Numbered from the stretch's first letter, positions 1-7,623 are shown. The stretch: DNA of 29,789 nt from Pseudanabaena sp. UBA1465 (GCA_002325645.1 DCSN01000133.1:9168-38956), one strand, 5' to 3'. Notes: generated from the letters alone by a model not told the origin. A program made the numbers and translations.

Positions 1-242
1 ACCTTTTGAATGCGGCGATCGCTAAAGTTATTACTTGCTAACCAAATGGGATATTGCTGGCGCATTAGTTCTACCCATTGACAAATCTCCTCTGACACAT
101 CGGATTCATCATCACCAATGAGGGTATTATCAACATCCAAAATGAGACCACTCAATCCATATTCTTGCATTAACTGAGGAGTAATCGTATAAATCGGTGC
201 TGACAAAACTAAGTCAGGAGCAATAAGTTGCCAAGGTTTCAC
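1..242 (-). CDS. YqeG family HAD IIIA-type phosphatase (3' part outside the window)
   Basis: The reverse strand from a GTG at 242 reads as an open frame of 80 codons that leaves the window at base 1. It carries the HAD motif I as D36-V-D38-N-T-L and a motif II-like W-L-A-S70-N-N. This layout is typical of the short YqeG/HAD-IIIA phosphatases, whose usual length is about 170-190 aa, so roughly half is present. The opening residues (MKPWQLIAPDLVL) match the usual start of cyanobacterial members, which supports the GTG. No strong ribosome binding site is visible. The substrate is not known for the family in cyanobacteria. Confidence 0.8.
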   Translation of the reverse strand, partial: MKPWQLIAPDLVLSAPIYTITPQLMQEYGLSGLILDVDNTLIGDDESDVSEEICQWVELMRQQYPIWLASNNFSDRRIQK

Positions 243-311
243 AAGAATTTTAGTATTTTAATTAAATAATTAAGAATATCTTAACTCAGAATTGCCCCAG
301 CATCAGGATTG

Positions 312-983
312 CTATAGCAAGCCACGGTAGCGAATGAAGACTAAAACGACTGACCATGAGCCTAGCGCCACCTTAATCGCCACTAGAATATTCAGAATTG
401 GGATGATACCGCCACTAATTAGCTCTCCCATTTGACCATGAGGTAGCTCTATACCAGAAAGGGTGATCACCGATAAAACAATAAAAATCAGAACCGATAT
501 CTTTTCCCAAGTTGCGGCGTGCCAACGCTTATATAGGTTCTGAAGTCTTTCTGGCGAAGACGTAATCGCAATTAAGCCGATCGCCGTTCCACCTGCCACA
601 CCTGCGGCAAAGCCTCCCCCTGGGCTGAGATGTCCACGAATTGCTAACTCGATCGACACTAGGGCTGCAATCGTGGCTCCCAATTGAGCAAGGACTATCG
701 AAGTTTGGTCGGCAAACTGGTAAATTTTCGTAAAGGGTTTCTCATTGGCAAGTAAAAAGTTTGCGCCCATGATGGCGATCGTAAAGACAATCACTTCAAA
801 AATGGTGTCATAGAGTCGATTGCGAAAAATGATTCCTGATACGACATTGCTTACGCCGCTATCTTGGGCGATCGCCTCGACAATCGAGAAGGGCAAACTA
901 GGCGCAGGGTTTGGCAAAAATAGCATTTTTACCACAAAAGCTATCCCTGCAATTATATAAATCCATTTCATAATCCATTTCAT
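312..983 (-). CDS. mnhB: Mrp-type Na+/H+ antiporter subunit B (MnhB/MrpB domain)
   Basis: Membrane subunit of the multi-subunit Mrp cation/proton antiporter, 223 aa with several hydrophobic helices. The diagnostic MnhB motif R116-G-H-L-S-P-G-G-G-F is followed by a glycine-rich helix. The preceding segment (about residues 40-75, DSGVSNVV...RLYDTIFEVIVFTI) resembles the MbhE-like part that is fused to MrpA or MrpB in other bacteria. It is the last gene of the operon, 76 bp after the DUF4040 gene and separated from it by a hairpin. The start is uncertain: a 12-nt tandem repeat makes two in-frame ATGs (983 and 971), giving MKWIMKWI. The family call is secure; ion specificity (Na+, K+ or both) cannot be read from sequence. 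Confidence 0.9.
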   Translation of the reverse strand: MKWIMKWIYIIAGIAFVVKMLFLPNPAPSLPFSIVEAIAQDSGVSNVVSGIIFRNRLYDTIFEVIVFTIAIMGANFLLANEKPFTKIYQFADQTSIVLAQLGATIAALVSIELAIRGHLSPGGGFAAGVAGGTAIGLIAITSSPERLQNLYKRWHAATWEKISVLIFIVLSVITLSGIELPHGQMGELISGGIIPILNILVAIKVALGSWSVVLVFIRYRGLL

Positions 984-1009
984 AATTTATTTCATAATTT
1001 ATTTCAAAG
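966..1009 (-). repeat. 12-nt tandem repeat over the mnhB start
   Basis: On the minus strand the unit ATTATGAAAT(AA/GG) occurs about four times in a row. The two copies nearest the gene carry in-frame ATG codons and encode MKWIMKWI. The two upstream copies have ATG followed immediately by a TAA codon, making start-stop minigenes in the leader. Slippage here would add or remove start codons for mnhB. Confidence 0.75.
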
Positions 1010-1030
1010 GTTTTTTAATAAAGGTGAGAT

Positions 1031-1058
1031 GTAAGGGCAATTCATGAATTGCCCTTAC
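1031..1058. repeat. Perfect 28-bp palindrome between mrpA-like and mnhB genes
   Basis: A perfect self-complementary stretch, left half GTAAGGGCAATTCA, lies two bases downstream of the stop of the DUF4040 gene (minus strand) and 48 bp before the mnhB start. It has no loop and no T-run behind it. It could be an RNA-processing or partial-termination hairpin that lowers mnhB expression, or a member of a dispersed palindromic repeat family. Confidence 0.7.
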
Positions 1059-1059
1059 G

Positions 1060-1725
1060 TCATTGCTTTTCGTAAACTAATTGAACGTTAGTTAAATCTG
1101 AATCGGCGGCTTGCATAATCTCATATAGACGATGCAGACGGATTTTGATTTGGTAAGATTTTGCTGCTGCATCCTCTTGATTTTTTAGTTCTGAATCATG
1201 TAGGGTTGCATGAACATTCTTATCCATTAATGCTTGTGCTAATTCTATTTCATTTTCGTAAGGGACTAGCTCAACCCGCATATAGTACTTACTGAAAGTT
1301 TTTTTGAGAGCATCGATAAGCTTCTCAAAGTCAGATATGGGAATAGGATTATTATATTGCTCATCAATTTGCGGATCTAATGGATCTAATGGCTGCTCTA
1401 GCTGTTCAAAGGGAAGCTTGAGTTTATCTAATTCTTCTTCTAAATCGTGAGCGATCGCCACTCCCTCAACTACACCCAAACGTAAAACCAAAGAGGATCG
1501 CACCGCCACTGCATGGAGCATTGTCGCTAAAAAAGCTCCGACTAGTGCCTCGGTCAGCGCCACATCCGCCGCGCCTAAAACCGTATAGACTAGCGCCGAT
1601 ACTGCTCCTAAAATGCCGCGAATGACCAGAGCTTTATAGGGATTGGTTTGGAATACCAACATTGACGCTGATATGGGTAGCAGCACGGCGATCGCATAGA
1701 CATAACTATCGTAATTACTGATCAT
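1060..1725 (-). CDS. DUF4040 domain protein, MrpA C-terminal/MbhD-like antiporter subunit
   Basis: Small membrane subunit of the Mrp antiporter, 221 aa. Hydrophobic helices occupy about residues 8-85 and contain the MbhD/DUF4040 signature G51-A-A-D-V-A-L-T-E-A-L-V-G-A. A charged cytoplasmic C-terminal domain (about 90-221) follows. In Bacillus-type Mrp this module is the C-terminal part of the large MrpA; here, as in other cyanobacteria, it is a separate gene. The ATG at 1725 overlaps the mnhG stop by four bases (ATGA), implying translational coupling. The role of the soluble tail is not evident. Confidence 0.85.
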   Translation of the reverse strand: MISNYDSYVYAIAVLLPISASMLVFQTNPYKALVIRGILGAVSALVYTVLGAADVALTEALVGAFLATMLHAVAVRSSLVLRLGVVEGVAIAHDLEEELDKLKLPFEQLEQPLDPLDPQIDEQYNNPIPISDFEKLIDALKKTFSKYYMRVELVPYENEIELAQALMDKNVHATLHDSELKNQEDAAAKSYQIKIRLHRLYEIMQAADSDLTNVQLVYEKQ

Positions 1726-2045
1726 TTACTTGTAGATAGCCCCCTTTTGTTTTTAGTAGTACTACTTTTAGTCGTGCTACTAGAGCAGTAAGCCAGCACA
1801 TAGCAGAGCATCGTATTCCATAGGGCTAGAGAAATAATGGCTAAAATCAGTAATGGCAATTCCTTGGGGCGGAGTAATATTAAACCGAAGACGATCGCGA
1901 TCGAGCCAATGGTGTCAGACACCGAAAGGCTATGCAGTTTAAAAAGCACCGATCGCCTTGTTAATAGCGCCGCAGTTCCCCAAAACCAAAATATTAAGCC
2001 ACCAAAAATACAAATGTAACTGATGATATTCGCTAAAGTGGTCAT
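1722..2045 (-). CDS. mnhG: Mrp-type Na+/H+ antiporter subunit G
   Basis: 107 aa with three hydrophobic segments (about residues 5-27, 40-60, 63-87). The region L-H-S-L-S-V-S-D-T-I-G-S (about 37-48) is the conserved core of PhaG/MnhG subunits. The C-terminal tail is a low-complexity Ser/Thr/Lys stretch (SSSTTKSSTTKNK), unusual for the family and encoded by a local sequence repeat. It starts two bases after the mnhF stop and overlaps the next gene by ATGA. Confidence 0.88.
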   Translation of the reverse strand: MTTLANIISYICIFGGLIFWFWGTAALLTRRSVLFKLHSLSVSDTIGSIAIVFGLILLRPKELPLLILAIISLALWNTMLCYVLAYCSSSTTKSSTTKNKRGLSTSK

Positions 2046-2047
2046 GG

Positions 2048-2332
2048 TTATATTTCTCCTGTGCGCCTGATGATATGAGCTAGGAGCATAAATCCTGCAT
2101 TACCGACGCTCAAAATAATCACCCCAATTACACCAATCATCCAATCATCGCGCAATACTGCAATCACTAAAATCATCACGGCAGATTTGGCGGCAATGCT
2201 AGAAAAAGCAAGCATAATTTCCCAAATGTCGTCATCATGTTTCCATGCCTGATATAGCGGAATTAGTAGGGATATCACCATTGCCCCAACCACAAAATTC
2301 AAGATTGAATTAGTTGATAAATCAATGTTCAT
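2048..2332 (-). CDS. mnhF: Mrp-type Na+/H+ antiporter subunit F
   Basis: 94 aa, three transmembrane segments, the usual size of MnhF/PhaF. The middle part (WEIMLAFSSIAAKSAVMILV) and the GVIILSVGNAGFMLL segment fit the family, which shows modest conservation. The assignment also rests on its place between mnhE and mnhG. The ATG at 2332 overlaps the mnhE stop by four bases. Confidence 0.85.
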   Translation of the reverse strand: MNIDLSTNSILNFVVGAMVISLLIPLYQAWKHDDDIWEIMLAFSSIAAKSAVMILVIAVLRDDWMIGVIGVIILSVGNAGFMLLAHIIRRTGEI

Positions 2333-2721
2333 GGATTCTGCCTCTTCTGGCGCTTAATAACGTGATGCACCACATACCAGCCCTCTTCATGATGACTCAG
2401 TACAATGGTTTTGGGCGTGAAGGTAATCAGAAAAATATCTAAGAAAACTAATGCGGCCGATCGCCGATATTTAGCTTTTTCGATCACCACTTCTTCGCGT
2501 TTATGGGGTTGAAAGATCATTTCCAGTGATTCGATATAGGCTTGGGGAACCGCCACGATAATCCTGCCAATACCCTGCACGACATCTTTAAAGCGAACGT
2601 TTTCTGATCGGTAATAGGGAATGAGCAGGGAGACAATCACGCCAATGATGATATTGGTGATGCTAAAGTTAGCGGTTAGCAAAAACCAGATCACGATTCG
2701 CAAAATAAATTGTCCAATCAT
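2329..2721 (-). CDS. mnhE: Mrp-type Na+/H+ antiporter subunit E
   Basis: 130 aa, MnhE/PhaE family. An N-terminal hydrophobic pair of helices (about 1-37) is followed by a cytoplasmic part with P-Q-A-Y-I-E-S-L-E-M-I and the conserved segment L-I-T-F-T-P-K-T-I-V-L. The ATG at 2721 is preferred over one at 2736 because it makes the same four-base ATGA overlap with the upstream stop that is used throughout this operon. The structural role of MrpE is poorly defined, but the protein is needed for assembly in studied systems. Confidence 0.88.
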   Translation of the reverse strand: MIGQFILRIVIWFLLTANFSITNIIIGVIVSLLIPYYRSENVRFKDVVQGIGRIIVAVPQAYIESLEMIFQPHKREEVVIEKAKYRRSAALVFLDIFLITFTPKTIVLSHHEEGWYVVHHVIKRQKRQNP

Positions 2722-4202
2722 GCCAGCACCATCCAAAACAATAGAATTAACGTCAGGCTCATCACCCCAATTAGATGCTCAAAATCCTCAAATAATTTGG
2801 AAAATTTGACCGTAGCGCGTTTAAAAATTAGCCAATAGGCTACCCAACCGATCGCGATCGTTGCCAGAGGTTTGACAGCATTTTCCAGAGTATAGGCTTC
2901 ATAATAAACGGCATTTGCCACAAATAAACCGCCCAATAAAATGGCGATCGCTATCCAAAACTCCACCCGCAACTCTACCCGCAATGGTGCTTTAAGCCCT
3001 GATTGCGCTTGATCATTAGTTTGATTGTGCGGAATATGATTGTAATGGGGCAGGAAAATAAACTTGGCAAAGGAGATCGACGTACCTAAAGCGGCAATGT
3101 TCATGCCGATCACCTGCCAAGGCTGGAGATTTTTCATCGTTAATACTTTTGCCCCAAATCCAGATAGTAAGGGAAAACCAGAAATGGAAAAGCTGGCAAT
3201 TACCAAAGGTATCCAGAGTTGATTGAGAATGGGCTGATGCTGTAATTCTTTGAGGTTACGGCTAGGCAATTTGCCCACAATTAGGAACAGAGCCGCTTTG
3301 ACTAAGCCGTGAGTAAGCGCATAGAATCCGCCAACCTCTGGTGCTGCGAGGATGAAGCCTAACTGTGAAATGGTATGAAAGGCTAACATCCGTTTGGCAT
3401 CTTTCTCGAATACGGCAAAAGACACGCCAAATAGAGCAGTTAAAACCCCAAAAATTCGCACGATTGGATCGAGTTCTTCGATCAATAGGGCGCAATGCAC
3501 TAATGGCAAAACTCCCGCTTTGACTACTACCCCTGACATTAGCGCCGACACTGGCGACTCCGATTCGGCATGGGTCAAGGGCAGCCATAGCCCTGAGACA
3601 AAGATGCCACCCTTGGCTAATAGCCCCAAAAATATCAGGGCGATCGCTTCAGGTGGTGCGCCCCGCAAGCCGATAAACCCAAAGGAGTGATTGGCTTTGT
3701 AAACCAGTACTGCCCCAATTAGGTAAAACAGCATGGCAACGTTGCTAACAAACAAGTAGCGCAAGCCAATCCAGATCGAGCGATCGCTGCGGGGGTAAGC
3801 GATCAACAAAAATGTAGCAATGCTAATTACTTCTAGGGCAACATACAAACTAATAAAGTCGGAGCAGGCAAAGGCGGCATTGACACTGCCATGCAAGATC
3901 AAAACTTGGGCATAAAAAAAGGCGGTTCTATCTGAATGCCAACAATAAATAATTACTGCCGCCGTAACCAGCGCATTGGTCAAGATAAAAAATCCTGCCA
4001 AGGGATCAAGAACCAAGGTCACACCAAAGTTATCGAGCAATTGTAAGTTGATCGGTGTTTGCTGGACAAACAGAGGAATCACATATAATGCTGATGCCAA
4101 TGTACCGACTAAAGCCAAAATGCGATCGCACTTTGGCAATATATAAATAATAAATCCCACCAAAAATGGCAAGACAATCCAGAGCAAAGTTAAGACGGTC
4201 AT
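2718..4202 (-). CDS. mnhD: Mrp-type Na+/H+ antiporter subunit D (NuoN/NuoM-like)
   Basis: The proton-pumping type subunit: 494 aa, about 14 predicted helices, homologous to the antiporter-like subunits of complex I. Expected charged residues are present: Glu124 in V-A-L-E-V-I-S (TM5 equivalent), Lys197 in L-A-K-G-G, the W-L-P-L-T-H...S-P-V-S-A-L-M-S-G loop at 206-224, Lys228 in V-V-K-A-G, and the K-D-A-K-R-M-L-A-F-H-T-I-S-Q motif at 268-280. It is the only large antiporter-like subunit in the operon. It overlaps mnhC by four bases (ATGA) upstream and mnhE downstream. Confidence 0.92.
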   Translation of the reverse strand: MTVLTLLWIVLPFLVGFIIYILPKCDRILALVGTLASALYVIPLFVQQTPINLQLLDNFGVTLVLDPLAGFFILTNALVTAAVIIYCWHSDRTAFFYAQVLILHGSVNAAFACSDFISLYVALEVISIATFLLIAYPRSDRSIWIGLRYLFVSNVAMLFYLIGAVLVYKANHSFGFIGLRGAPPEAIALIFLGLLAKGGIFVSGLWLPLTHAESESPVSALMSGVVVKAGVLPLVHCALLIEELDPIVRIFGVLTALFGVSFAVFEKDAKRMLAFHTISQLGFILAAPEVGGFYALTHGLVKAALFLIVGKLPSRNLKELQHQPILNQLWIPLVIASFSISGFPLLSGFGAKVLTMKNLQPWQVIGMNIAALGTSISFAKFIFLPHYNHIPHNQTNDQAQSGLKAPLRVELRVEFWIAIAILLGGLFVANAVYYEAYTLENAVKPLATIAIGWVAYWLIFKRATVKFSKLFEDFEHLIGVMSLTLILLFWMVLA

Positions 4203-4534
4203 GACAGGTCGCCCTTCTCGATCTCATTAATTTCTAAGGTGGGATGATTCCGCGCTAATTTGATCACACCCACCAGCATCAGCGCCTGAATCGAAAAACC
4301 AATCACGATCGCCGTCAAAATCACAGCCTGCGGTACTGGGTCAGCGTAGTTAGTTCTGGGAATATCCCCAAGGATGGGTGTAAATACGCCTTGGCGGGCG
4401 GCAATCACTACAAAATAGGCGATTACGCCCGTACTCATCACATCCATAGAAATGATTTTCATAACAAGATTCTTTTTAAGAATAATTCCCAAAAATCCGC
4501 AGAGTATAGTTGCAAGGACAAAGGCTTCTAACAC
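4199..4534 (-). CDS. mnhC: Mrp-type Na+/H+ antiporter subunit C (NuoK-like)
   Basis: 111 aa, three transmembrane helices, homologous to NuoK. The strongest signature is D-P-V-P-Q-A-V-I-L-T-A-I-V-I-G-F (about residues 65-80). Glu/His-poor helices and the acidic C-terminus are normal for MnhC. Translation appears to start at a GTG (4534) behind GAGAGAAA; an ATG two bases upstream is out of frame and stops at once. It is the first gene of the operon. Its leader contains the 11-nt tandem repeats at 4575-4629. Confidence 0.88.
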   Translation of the reverse strand: MLEAFVLATILCGFLGIILKKNLVMKIISMDVMSTGVIAYFVVIAARQGVFTPILGDIPRTNYADPVPQAVILTAIVIGFSIQALMLVGVIKLARNHPTLEINEIEKGDLS

Positions 4535-4574
4535 ATCAGTTTTCTCTCAGTATTAACTAATAGAGTTTACTTTA

Positions 4575-4629
4575 GGCTTTTATGTGGCTTTTATGTGGCT
4601 TTTATTTGGCTTTTATTTGGCTTTTATGG
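4575..4629. repeat. Five tandem copies of an 11-nt unit in the mnhC leader
   Basis: The + strand unit GGCTTTTATNN repeats five times without a break; the last two bases are GT, GT, TT, TT and GG. It lies 41-95 bp upstream of the mnhC start and so in the operon's promoter or leader region. Eleven base pairs is about one helical turn, so copy number would change promoter spacing with little effect on facing. No known operator is recognised. Confidence 0.8.
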
Positions 4630-4670
4630 TTCGATTAAACCCAGAGAATTCTCTATACATAGCTAACATA

Positions 4671-4715
4671 AACAAAAGAGAATTACGGTGCAAAGCACCG
4701 TAATTCTCTTTTGTT
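4671..4715 (-). terminator. 21-bp hairpin downstream of mltG
   Basis: A perfect inverted repeat of 21 bp (4671-4691 with 4695-4715) around the loop AAA/TTT starts seven bases after the mltG stop. On the minus strand the stem is followed by a T-rich but interrupted stretch, so termination strength is uncertain. It separates mltG from the Mrp operon. Confidence 0.65.
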
Positions 4716-4721
4716 TGTTTT

Positions 4722-5813
4722 TTACTGTTTAGGAGTTTTTTGCTGAATTTTTTTATCGATCGCCTGTAATGCTTTTTCGTGATCTTCTAAATTACGACTA
4801 AACACATGACTGCCATCATATTTGGCAACAAAAAATAAATAATCGGTATTGGCTGGATCGAGAGTAGCCTTAAGACTGGCTAATCCAACTGAAGCGATCG
4901 CCCCCGGTGGTAATCCTTCATTGAGATAGGTGTTATACGGAGAAGCTGTGCGTACCTGTTCCAATGTAAGTGGGCTTTCAGGAGTCTGTTTAATATTTAA
5001 GCCATATTCCACAGTGGGATCTGCCTCTAGACGCATATTCTTTTTCAGACGATTCCAGAAAACCCCCGAAATAATGCGCCGTTCTGATTCGATCACCGCT
5101 TCCTTTTCGACGATACTCGCAAGAGTGACCCAATCCTTTAGACTAACCTTGATCTTAGGCTTGCCCGTCTGATTCTCCTTATAAACAGGTAAAGCAACCT
5201 GTTCAAAGCGATCGAGCATCAAATCAATAATCCGATCTGGCGTTGCTTCCGATGGCAGAATTTGATAGGTATCAGGAAAAAGAAATCCCTCTAAACTGGG
5301 AATATCTTCAGGTAGCCAAGGGCGACGCAAAGGACTAGTCCTTTGGGTGGCGGCGATAAAATCCTTGGCCGTGAAAAATCCCTGCTTCTCAAATAGTTCC
5401 GACATCTCGGCGATCGACCACCCCTCAGGAATCGTAAAACGGACTTCTGTGGATTTAGCGGTTTGGATTTGGGCAACGACTTCGGGTAGAGATTGGTTGG
5501 TCGCAAAGTCGTAGGTTCCCGATCGCAAGGATACACTTTCACTGCTTCGCAAAGATTGCCATTGCAACCATAGGCGCAAGGCTAGACTAGAGCGAATTAC
5601 GCCTGCGGCTTCTAGTTCTTGGGCGATCGCTTGGGTTGGCATTCCATCGGGGATAGTTAGCCTAACCTTTGCCCCAAAGGTGCTAGGAGCCGCACTCGCC
5701 CAAATCCACCAAGAGCTACTAACTAGGCCAGCAACTAAAATTGTTAAGGGAACAGCAACACCGTAAAACAGCCAATTAGAACTCTTCTTCGGCATCTTCT
5801 GTGCTGAGGACAT
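4722..5813 (-). CDS. mltG: Endolytic murein transglycosylase MltG
   Basis: Cleaves nascent peptidoglycan glycan strands at the inner membrane. 363 aa. One N-terminal transmembrane helix (about residues 14-40) is followed by a LysM-like region (about 48-130) and the YceG catalytic domain. The catalytic Glu is E236 in A-S-I-V-E-K-E-A. Other conserved blocks are F-L-F-P-D-T-Y (177-183), L-E-A-D-P-T-V-E-Y-G (262-271) and S-P-Y-N-T-Y...G-L-P-P-G-A-I (291-306). The ATG at 5813 overlaps the DUF3727 gene by 38 bases; a second in-frame ATG at 5795 still overlaps, so the two genes are translationally linked. The ruvX-DUF3727-mltG order is common in cyanobacteria. Confidence 0.93.
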   Translation of the reverse strand: MSSAQKMPKKSSNWLFYGVAVPLTILVAGLVSSSWWIWASAAPSTFGAKVRLTIPDGMPTQAIAQELEAAGVIRSSLALRLWLQWQSLRSSESVSLRSGTYDFATNQSLPEVVAQIQTAKSTEVRFTIPEGWSIAEMSELFEKQGFFTAKDFIAATQRTSPLRRPWLPEDIPSLEGFLFPDTYQILPSEATPDRIIDLMLDRFEQVALPVYKENQTGKPKIKVSLKDWVTLASIVEKEAVIESERRIISGVFWNRLKKNMRLEADPTVEYGLNIKQTPESPLTLEQVRTASPYNTYLNEGLPPGAIASVGLASLKATLDPANTDYLFFVAKYDGSHVFSRNLEDHEKALQAIDKKIQQKTPKQ

Positions 5814-6330
5814 GATCTAGATACTGCTCCACATAAGGCTCAAGGGCTGCCATTTCCGTAGGGGTGAGAATTTCAGGTAGACCGTCATCGCTTACTTTAG
5901 CAATAAACATCAGAGGGTCAAGGGCTGTAAATACAGAGAAAGCTTGCTCTTCGTAATAGAAATGGGCTAACTCTTGAAATTCACCGCAATTGCCATCTTC
6001 TTCAGTGTCAATCTCGATGATATCTTCTTCCGTTGGTTCAGGCAGATCACCTAAAACCGTCAAGGTATAAGCAGAGCGCCGTAACGAGAGGTTCTGCTCC
6101 GATAAAACCGCCTGAGCCGTTGAAAAAATTAAATCGATTTCTTCTTCGGTAACATCGACTAATTCGGTTTCTTCATCGTCATCGGTTTCTTGCCATGCAA
6201 AGATTTGCACAGAGAAGTCAACTGGTTGCAGCAACAGGTATTCGGTGCTGTCCACTTTAAACTTGGTTTCGACAGTGCAAGGCAAGCTCTTGCCTGTTTC
6301 ATCCGTGAGTACAATCGTCGATCCTTCCAT
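5776..6330 (-). CDS. DUF3727 domain-containing protein
   Basis: 184 aa, very acidic (runs such as TDDDEETELVDVTEEE and EEDIIEIDTEEDG), no membrane segment or signal peptide. The opening part (I-V-L-T-D-E-T-G-K-S-L-P-C) and the L-L-Q-P-V-D segment match the DUF3727 (DUF1292-like) family seen upstream of mltG in cyanobacteria. Function is unknown. The coding end overlaps mltG by 38 bases, which suggests co-expression. Confidence 0.85.
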   Translation of the reverse strand: MEGSTIVLTDETGKSLPCTVETKFKVDSTEYLLLQPVDFSVQIFAWQETDDDEETELVDVTEEEIDLIFSTAQAVLSEQNLSLRRSAYTLTVLGDLPEPTEEDIIEIDTEEDGNCGEFQELAHFYYEEQAFSVFTALDPLMFIAKVSDDGLPEILTPTEMAALEPYVEQYLDHVLSTEDAEEEF

Positions 6331-6430
6331 AGATTGCTGTTTTGTATCCTAATAGCACTACTAGCTCAGAGAAACCCGCTTATATAAGGCTTTTGGCGCT
6401 CTTAAGCATTATGACAGCAAAGGGGACATA

Positions 6431-6467
6431 TTTAAAAAAGGTCAAGCAAAGCGTGACCTTTTTTAAA
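6431..6467 (-). terminator. Intrinsic terminator after ruvX
   Basis: Inverted repeat of 14 bp (6431-6444 with 6454-6467) around a 9-base loop. Its outer part is an A-run on one side and a T-run on the other, the form of a bidirectional rho-independent terminator. It begins inside the ruvX stop codon. On the opposite side it protects the start region of the DUF3727-mltG unit. Confidence 0.75.
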
Positions 6468-6888
6468 TGATTTGACGCTTCAGGGCTAACCATTGCTGCA
6501 AAATAATGGCGGCGGCTTTGCGATCAATCATCGCTTTATTTTCTCTGGTGGATATCCCCTGCGATCGCATCATTTCCTCGGCTTCGTAGGAGGTGAGGCG
6601 CTCATCGACAAATTCTATGGTCATACCCAAATGTTTGGCTGCACCATTGGCAAATTTCTGCACATGTTTGGCTTGATAACCTAAACTTCCATCCATGTTA
6701 TAGGGCAAGCCAATGACGAGGGTATCAATATTTCGTTCGATAATCAGCGATCGCAGTTCCGCCATGTCGTCCTGCCACGATTTACGAATAATCGTAGTGA
6801 TGCCATGCACCGTAATACCGAGGCGATCGCATCCCGCGACCCCGATCCGTTTTCTACCTACATCTAGTCCTAGTGCTGCATACTGCAT
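6463..6888 (-). CDS. ruvX: Holliday junction resolvase RuvX (YqgF family)
   Basis: 141 aa, the normal length for RuvX. It has an RNase H-like fold with acidic residues in place: D9 in G-L-D-V-G-R-K-R-I-G-V, the G60-L-P-Y-N-M-D-G-S-L-G loop, the F-V-D-E-R-L-T-S segment (93-100) and D122 in I-D-R-K-A-A-A-I-I-L-Q. Members resolve Holliday junctions and/or process pre-16S rRNA. It starts at ATG 6888, 34 bp after the eda stop, with a hairpin between them, so it may be read partly by read-through from eda. Confidence 0.93.
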   Translation of the reverse strand: MQYAALGLDVGRKRIGVAGCDRLGITVHGITTIIRKSWQDDMAELRSLIIERNIDTLVIGLPYNMDGSLGYQAKHVQKFANGAAKHLGMTIEFVDERLTSYEAEEMMRSQGISTRENKAMIDRKAAAIILQQWLALKRQII

Positions 6889-6903
6889 AAAATTTCTAAA
6901 AAC

Positions 6904-6924
6904 AAGTAGCGCTTCGCGCTACTT
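6904..6924 (-). terminator. Short hairpin at the end of eda
   Basis: Perfect 9-bp stem (AAGTAGCGC / GCGCTACTT) with a TTC/GAA loop, overlapping the eda stop codon. It is followed on the minus strand by GTTTTTA. It is a plausible attenuating terminator between eda and ruvX. Confidence 0.7.
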
Positions 6925-7576
6925 ATCCTGCCTGAAACGGTTGAACCTTATTAATTAAAGCTTGCGATCGCGCAATAATCGTCGTCCAGTCATCCTCAGC
7001 AATTACTTCTGGTGAAAATAAATGGCTGGAAATTCCCACCGCGATCGCCCCAGCCGCTAGAAATTTATCAGCATTTTGCAAACTAATCCCGCCTGTGGGG
7101 ATGAGAGGAATATCGCGAAATACTGGCTGTAAACATTGCAAATATTCCACACCACCCATGACTTTAATCGGAAAAACCTTGACGGCGGCGGCTCCTGCTT
7201 GCCAAGCCGTAATAATTTCCGTCGGGGTTAATGCACCTGCGATTACGGGAATATTATTTTCTAAACCCTTGGCAATGAGTTCAGGATTAGTATGGGGCGT
7301 AAACAAAAAACTGCATCCACAGGCGATCGCCCGTTCTGCACTATCAAGATCTAACACTGTGCCTGTGCCAATCTTGCAATCAGGTAATTCCTGTTGCAGT
7401 TTAGGAATCAAAGACTCAGCGCGATCGGTATTCCAAGCAATCTCAATCAGCTTAATTCCACCTGCGGCGGCGGCAAGAGCCATTTCTCTAGCAATACTGA
7501 CATTATCGGCGCGAATAACGGCAATAATGCGATGCTGCTGCAATAAACTTAGCCAAGGCTTCACAGGATTTTGCAA
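6923..7576 (-). CDS. eda: KDPG/KHG aldolase (2-dehydro-3-deoxy-phosphogluconate aldolase)
   Basis: Class I aldolase splitting KDPG to pyruvate and glyceraldehyde-3-phosphate, the last step of the Entner-Doudoroff route. 217 aa TIM barrel. The Schiff-base lysine is K133 in A-A-V-K-V-F-P and the catalytic Glu is E45 in K-L-I-E-I. The phosphate-binding regions G-T-G-T-V (70-74) and P-T-G-G-I (about 157-161) are present. The reading frame starts at a TTG (7576) without a clear ribosome binding site, and no ATG lies upstream in frame before a stop, so the exact start is uncertain. The next gene upstream on the same strand is glgC, across a terminator. Confidence 0.9.
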   Translation of the reverse strand: MQNPVKPWLSLLQQHRIIAVIRADNVSIAREMALAAAAGGIKLIEIAWNTDRAESLIPKLQQELPDCKIGTGTVLDLDSAERAIACGCSFLFTPHTNPELIAKGLENNIPVIAGALTPTEIITAWQAGAAAVKVFPIKVMGGVEYLQCLQPVFRDIPLIPTGGISLQNADKFLAAGAIAVGISSHLFSPEVIAEDDWTTIIARSQALINKVQPFQAG

Positions 7577-7623
7577 AAAATTTATGATGCAACTAAAAGC
7601 AATTCATCAATAAGAAGACTACA

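Noticed and set aside
3262..3690. Open frames in both strands inside mnhD
   Set aside because: Shadows of a well-conserved antiporter gene.
4671..4715. Riboswitch or attenuator for the Mrp operon
   Set aside because: The 21-bp hairpin lies close behind the mltG stop and upstream of the operon's likely promoter; a terminator-type role is simpler.
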